This document shows, piece after piece, positions 5,649-7,630 of a DNA stretch of 7,630 nt. The notes beneath the pieces are model-generated. The model made no database searches. It was given only the letters and a program-made list of their open reading frames with translations, and was not told where the DNA came from. Location: positions 1-7,630 of the forward strand of contig JAQWBC010000040.1 in the NCBI GenBank assembly GCA_028707415.1, written 5' to 3'. The stretch's first letter is position 1; every line of letters begins with the position of its first letter. The position numbers and the translations under genes were made by a program. Origin of the DNA: Candidatus Izemoplasmatales bacterium (lineage in GTDB: Bacteria; Bacillota_I; Bacilli_A; Izemoplasmatales; Hujiaoplasmataceae).

Positions 5649-7574
5649 ATGAAAAATGTATCATTTTGGAAACGGACTTTATTAGGTTTTCTTTTCGCGT
5701 TTACCTTTATTGGATTATTAGCGTGTGACCAAGTAGAGCAGACCACAACTAAAGAAGTGACTGATTTGCCAGTCGCAACAAGTATTGATAATTTTGAAAA
5801 CTATGAGGAATTAAAACTTTACTTGTCGACATTGTATGACGAAACTGAATACGGGTATTTGTTTAAAAATGCAGGAGTAATTGATGTAACGACAGAAAGT
5901 GCTTCATATGAAGATTCGATAAATGAGACGGTCGGCGGAGTCGAACGAACCTACAGTGAATCAAACAATCAAGTTGATGGGGTTGCTGAGCATGATACGG
6001 TGTTGACTGATGGTTATCACATCTATGTCTGCACTTGGGAGCGTTTCATGATTATTAATGCGGACACACTAAACATCGAATACACATATGATATGGAAAA
6101 CGGCTACATTTCAGGAATGTTTTTGGAAGACGGACGGATTGTGTTGCTTGCTTATCAATACACATACACTGAATCAAAAAACAGTGATGACACTTACTAC
6201 TGGTACCATTACAGTTATGGTGCTAAAATTGTCGTTTTCGATGTAAGCATGGTAAGCGATACTGTTGATCCGACAATTACAAAAGAATTATTCTTTGACA
6301 ATTCTTATATCAGTGATGCACGGATGATCGACGGATATGTTTATCTATTCATGAACAATTATGTTATTAATTATGGTTTCTCTGATGAAGAGGCTTATTA
6401 TCCTGTTTATCGAGATTCTTATTACGGAACCGGAGATATCGATTTGCCGGCGCAAAATATTTACGTCATGCCTAATGATAATTATTCGGTTAATTATATG
6501 TTGCTGGTGTCTTTTTCGGTGACTGATGATACACCGGCTGTTGTCAATGCTTATCTTGGTAGTTCTTATCAAATCTATATGAGCCTTAACAACCTCTATA
6601 TGGTTGTGTACCGCTACACCTACGATGAATTTAGTGGTTGGTATGATTATACAACTTATATTCTCCGTTTTGGTATCGATGGCAATCATAGTTTAGTTTT
6701 CCAAGCCATTGGTCAGGTTTCTGGATCTCCCCTCAATCAGTTCTCAATGGATGAGTATAATGGAACATTTCGAGTTGCGACAACCAATTATAATTACGAA
6801 ACTGGATCTATGCAAATTGAAAACTCTTTATTCGTTCTTGACGCTACATCGCTTGATACGATGAATCTTATCAGTGAACTTGGCGGACTAGGATTACCCA
6901 ATGAACGCATTTATGCTGTTCGCTTCACAGGGGATATTGCCTACATAGTAACTGCTTTTCAAAGTGATCCGATGTACAAAATCATTCTTACCGATCCGGC
7001 AAATCCGGTCATTGAGGATGAATTGCATGAAGAGGGTGTCAATGAATACATTCACGATATTAATGAAAATTTGTTGTTAGGAGTCGGCAGAGCTTCGGAG
7101 ACCGATGGCACTAGATCATGGTTTACCGGAGTAAAAGTTGAACTATATTGGTCCGATGACGACGGGGTTTCAGCGATTGGATACTATCAAGCGCTGGGCG
7201 AATACAGTTATACAAACGTTGCCTGGGATCATCAAGCGTTCACATCGTTTACTCCTGATGGTGCTGACTTCACATATGTTGCAATTCCGATTTTTGAGTA
7301 TTATGATGATTATTCTTCAAGTTCACAAAACGTCTATGTTTTCAAAGTACATCACTCGGGATCTTTAGAGTTGATTACGATTTTATCACATATGGACGGC
7401 GACGTATATGGTGGTAGTCTCTGGTATTGGGATTCAATTGATCGAACAATAATTATCGATAATTATATCTATACCATTTCCAACAACAAAATTCAAATGT
7501 TTGATATGAACAATAATTTTGCTTTTGTGACTAAAACGGAAATTAACTCTACTTATGGGTACTTAATCGATTAG
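5649..7574 (+). CDS. Secreted beta-propeller lipoprotein (PF09826-like)
   Basis: The 641-residue protein begins with a basic n-region and hydrophobic stretch (residues 8-25) ending in the lipobox LLAC. Signal peptidase II would cut before Cys26, anchoring it on the outer face of the membrane. A short Thr/Glu-rich linker follows. The rest carries the blocks of the bacterial beta-propeller family PF09826: NNQVDGVAEHDTVLTDG (residues 106-122; family form N.QV.GVDEADIVKTDG), GLPNERIYAVRFTGDIAYIV (415-434) with SDPMYKI after it, EYIHDINENLLLGVG (466-480) and WDHQAF (526-531). Function in this family is not established; proposed roles are binding or sensing at the cell surface. The middle is strikingly rich in Tyr and Asp/Glu. 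Besides Cys26 only Cys128 is visible. AAGGAGGT at 5635-5642 fixes the start. It lies between two terminators and so is probably transcribed alone. No polymer-degrading active site is seen. Confidence 0.88.
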   Translation: MKNVSFWKRTLLGFLFAFTFIGLLACDQVEQTTTKEVTDLPVATSIDNFENYEELKLYLSTLYDETEYGYLFKNAGVIDVTTESASYEDSINETVGGVERTYSESNNQVDGVAEHDTVLTDGYHIYVCTWERFMIINADTLNIEYTYDMENGYISGMFLEDGRIVLLAYQYTYTESKNSDDTYYWYHYSYGAKIVVFDVSMVSDTVDPTITKELFFDNSYISDARMIDGYVYLFMNNYVINYGFSDEEAYYPVYRDSYYGTGDIDLPAQNIYVMPNDNYSVNYMLLVSFSVTDDTPAVVNAYLGSSYQIYMSLNNLYMVVYRYTYDEFSGWYDYTTYILRFGIDGNHSLVFQAIGQVSGSPLNQFSMDEYNGTFRVATTNYNYETGSMQIENSLFVLDATSLDTMNLISELGGLGLPNERIYAVRFTGDIAYIVTAFQSDPMYKIILTDPANPVIEDELHEEGVNEYIHDINENLLLGVGRASETDGTRSWFTGVKVELYWSDDDGVSAIGYYQALGEYSYTNVAWDHQAFTSFTPDGADFTYVAIPIFEYYDDYSSSSQNVYVFKVHHSGSLELITILSHMDGDVYGGSLWYWDSIDRTIIIDNYIYTISNNKIQMFDMNNNFAFVTKTEINSTYGYLID

Positions 7575-7600
7575 ATATAAAAATAGAGGATCATACTTAT

Positions 7601-7630
7601 AAAGCCGTTGCGTAATCACAACGGCTTTTT
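7601..7630 (+). terminator. Rho-independent terminator of the lipoprotein gene
   Basis: A perfect 10-bp stem, AAAGCCGTTG (7601-7610) with CAACGGCTTT (7619-7628), surrounds an 8-nt loop. Its T-run is 7626-7630 and may continue past the window edge. It starts 26 nt after the TAG at 7572-7574. Confidence 0.87.

Noticed and set aside
6345..6689. 114-aa minus-strand ORF inside the lipoprotein gene
   Set aside because: Rich in Ile and His from the complement of Tyr and Asp codons (ATA/GTA/ATC complements), which is typical of a shadow frame.
7138..7368. 76-aa plus-strand ORF in another frame of the lipoprotein gene
   Set aside because: Overlaps the conserved DHQAF region of the propeller gene, so it is a shadow frame with no independent support.
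1..7630. Mobile elements, CRISPR arrays, tRNA genes, toxin-antitoxin or phage modules
   Set aside because: No spaced direct repeats, no cloverleaf, no transposase or integrase motifs, and almost all bases belong to recognisable genes or their signals.

Overview
The window is a gene-dense piece of a low-GC bacterial chromosome with Gram-positive-type expression signals: strong AGGAGG-like ribosome binding sites, consensus sigma-A-type promoters, T-tailed hairpin terminators and a lipoprotein signal. The protein versions also look Firmicutes-like: a zinc-less S4 of 199 aa, a ThiI without rhodanese domain, and a PepF-type M3 peptidase. UGA acts as a stop (ends of thiI and of the acetyltransferase gene), and the tryptophan codons I checked are TGG, so this is not a code-4 mycoplasma. 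A Bacillota or Acholeplasma/Izemoplasma-like member of the Mollicutes is the best guess; this is inferred from style, not from a database match.

Layout: 1-600 (+) is the C-terminal part of an S41-family peptidase whose N-terminus lies outside the window. It converges on rpsD (685-1284, -), and two hairpin terminators lie back to back between them (621-648 and 651-682). rpsD is driven by a perfect-consensus promoter (TTGACA-17-TATAAT, minus strand) buried in the 3' end of the next gene. It has a leader of about 165 nt with several small inverted repeats, a candidate S4 autoregulatory leader. msrC (1471-1950, -) encodes free methionine-R-sulfoxide reductase with all catalytic and substrate-binding residues present; its start is internal to the longest ORF. 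It diverges from thiI, and the two promoters are packed into less than 90 bp.

From 2037 to 5561 (+) runs a tight operon: thiI (tRNA 4-thiouridylation), a GNAT acetyltransferase (14-nt overlap) and pepF (4-nt ATGA overlap). It ends in a terminator whose stem includes the pepF stop codon. A separate unit (5649-7574, +) encodes a 641-aa secreted lipoprotein with the conserved blocks of the bacterial beta-propeller family PF09826, followed by a terminator at the window end.

Most of this is housekeeping: ribosome assembly, tRNA modification, methionine repair and peptide turnover, plus two surface or envelope proteins of less clear role. I see no mobile element, CRISPR array, tRNA or defence cassette. 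I found no convincing new system. The items most worth a second look are the rpsD leader, the S41 protein lacking the usual lysine, and the function-unknown propeller lipoprotein.
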